From Acidimicrobiia bacterium (GTDB lineage Bacteria > Actinomycetota > Acidimicrobiia > IMCC26256 > JACDBD01), in contig JAPSGP010000181.1 in the NCBI GenBank assembly GCA_031177445.1, positions 1 through 6,290 on the forward strand: a stretch of 6,290 nt of DNA, read 5' to 3'. How positions within the stretch are numbered: position 1 is the stretch's first letter; every line of letters starts with the position of its first letter. Under the pieces are notes generated by a model. That model was not told the origin of the DNA. It saw only the letters and a list, made by a program, of their open reading frames with translations, and did no database searches. The translations under genes were made by a program, and so were the position numbers. Below, in pieces: positions 6,166-6,290 of the stretch.

Positions 6166-6290
6166 ATGACGACGCGACCGAAGATCGTCCTGCTCGGGAT
6201 GCTCACGAAGATCCCGGTCGCCGGCGTCGCGTGGCTCATCGGTCAGTACGCGACCGGCTTCGAACGCCTGGGTTGCGACGTGTTCTACGT
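6166..6290 (+). CDS. Probable GT-B type glycosyltransferase, N-terminal fragment
   Basis: Only the first 41 codons are present; the gene runs off the window. The visible chain begins with a beta-strand (KIVLLGML), a Gly/Pro-containing turn (TKIPVAGVAW), then a helix and GFERLGCDVFY. This fits the first beta-alpha-beta unit of a Rossmann-like GT-B glycosyltransferase, where the helix ends in a Phe/Leu-Gly pair before the second strand. I recall similar N-termini in poorly characterised proteins encoded beside GH/GT2 fusion genes, but cannot verify this here. ATG 6166 has a good ribosome site and follows the exporter stop by 7 bases, so it belongs to the same operon. The enzyme class is an inference from a short fragment; another Rossmann-fold protein is possible. 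Confidence 0.65.
   Translation, partial: MTTRPKIVLLGMLTKIPVAGVAWLIGQYATGFERLGCDVFY

Noticed and set aside
4125..6239. Open frame of about 700 codons on the minus strand opposite the exporter
   Set aside because: The plus strand carries a complete ABC exporter with every catalytic motif. The antisense product shows only Val/Glu/Asp/Arg-rich mirror patterns.
1..6290. tRNA, rRNA, insertion sequence, phage attachment site or toxin-antitoxin genes
   Set aside because: None of the expected structures, terminal inverted repeats, transposase motifs or small paired genes were seen on reading.

Overview
The window is GC-rich DNA, roughly two thirds G+C by eye, with coding on the plus strand throughout. 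It most likely comes from an actinobacterium. This rests on the base composition, GTG/TTG start candidates, tightly packed genes, and a first gene whose Leu-Leu-Asp-Gly, Gly-Glu-Ala-Ala-Ala-Val-Ala and Ala-Thr-Gly-Ala-Leu-Pro motifs I know from actinobacterial membrane proteins often encoded beside ECF sigma factors. The species cannot be told.

Layout. (1) 42-1046: a small single-pass membrane protein with a long Gly/Asn/Pro-rich tail and no assigned function. A perfect 10-bp hairpin lies just after its stop. (2) 1312-3753: a membrane-bound, two-domain carbohydrate enzyme, with an N-terminal clan-A glycoside-hydrolase-like barrel, a family 2 glycosyltransferase domain, then membrane helices around a small C-terminal domain. 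(3) 3750-6158: an ABC exporter half-transporter (membrane domain plus ATPase) overlapping the preceding gene by 4 bases (ATGA). (4) 6166-6290: the first 41 codons of a probable GT-B type glycosyltransferase, starting 7 bases after the exporter and cut by the window end.

Genes 2-4 look like one translationally coupled operon. The inferred job is assembly, trimming or transfer, and export of an unknown glycan or glycoconjugate. Gene 1 appears to be a separate unit.

The most unusual feature is the C-terminus of the ABC exporter. The 43-residue segment that follows the H-loop of the ATPase (Arg-Leu-Ser-x-x-Arg ... Gly-Thr-His-Asp-Glu-Leu-Ile ... Leu-Tyr ... Trp) occurs three times: once in its normal place and twice more as a C-terminal tail, without any further Walker, signature or H-loop motif. 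This is not standard ABC architecture and deserves a closer look.
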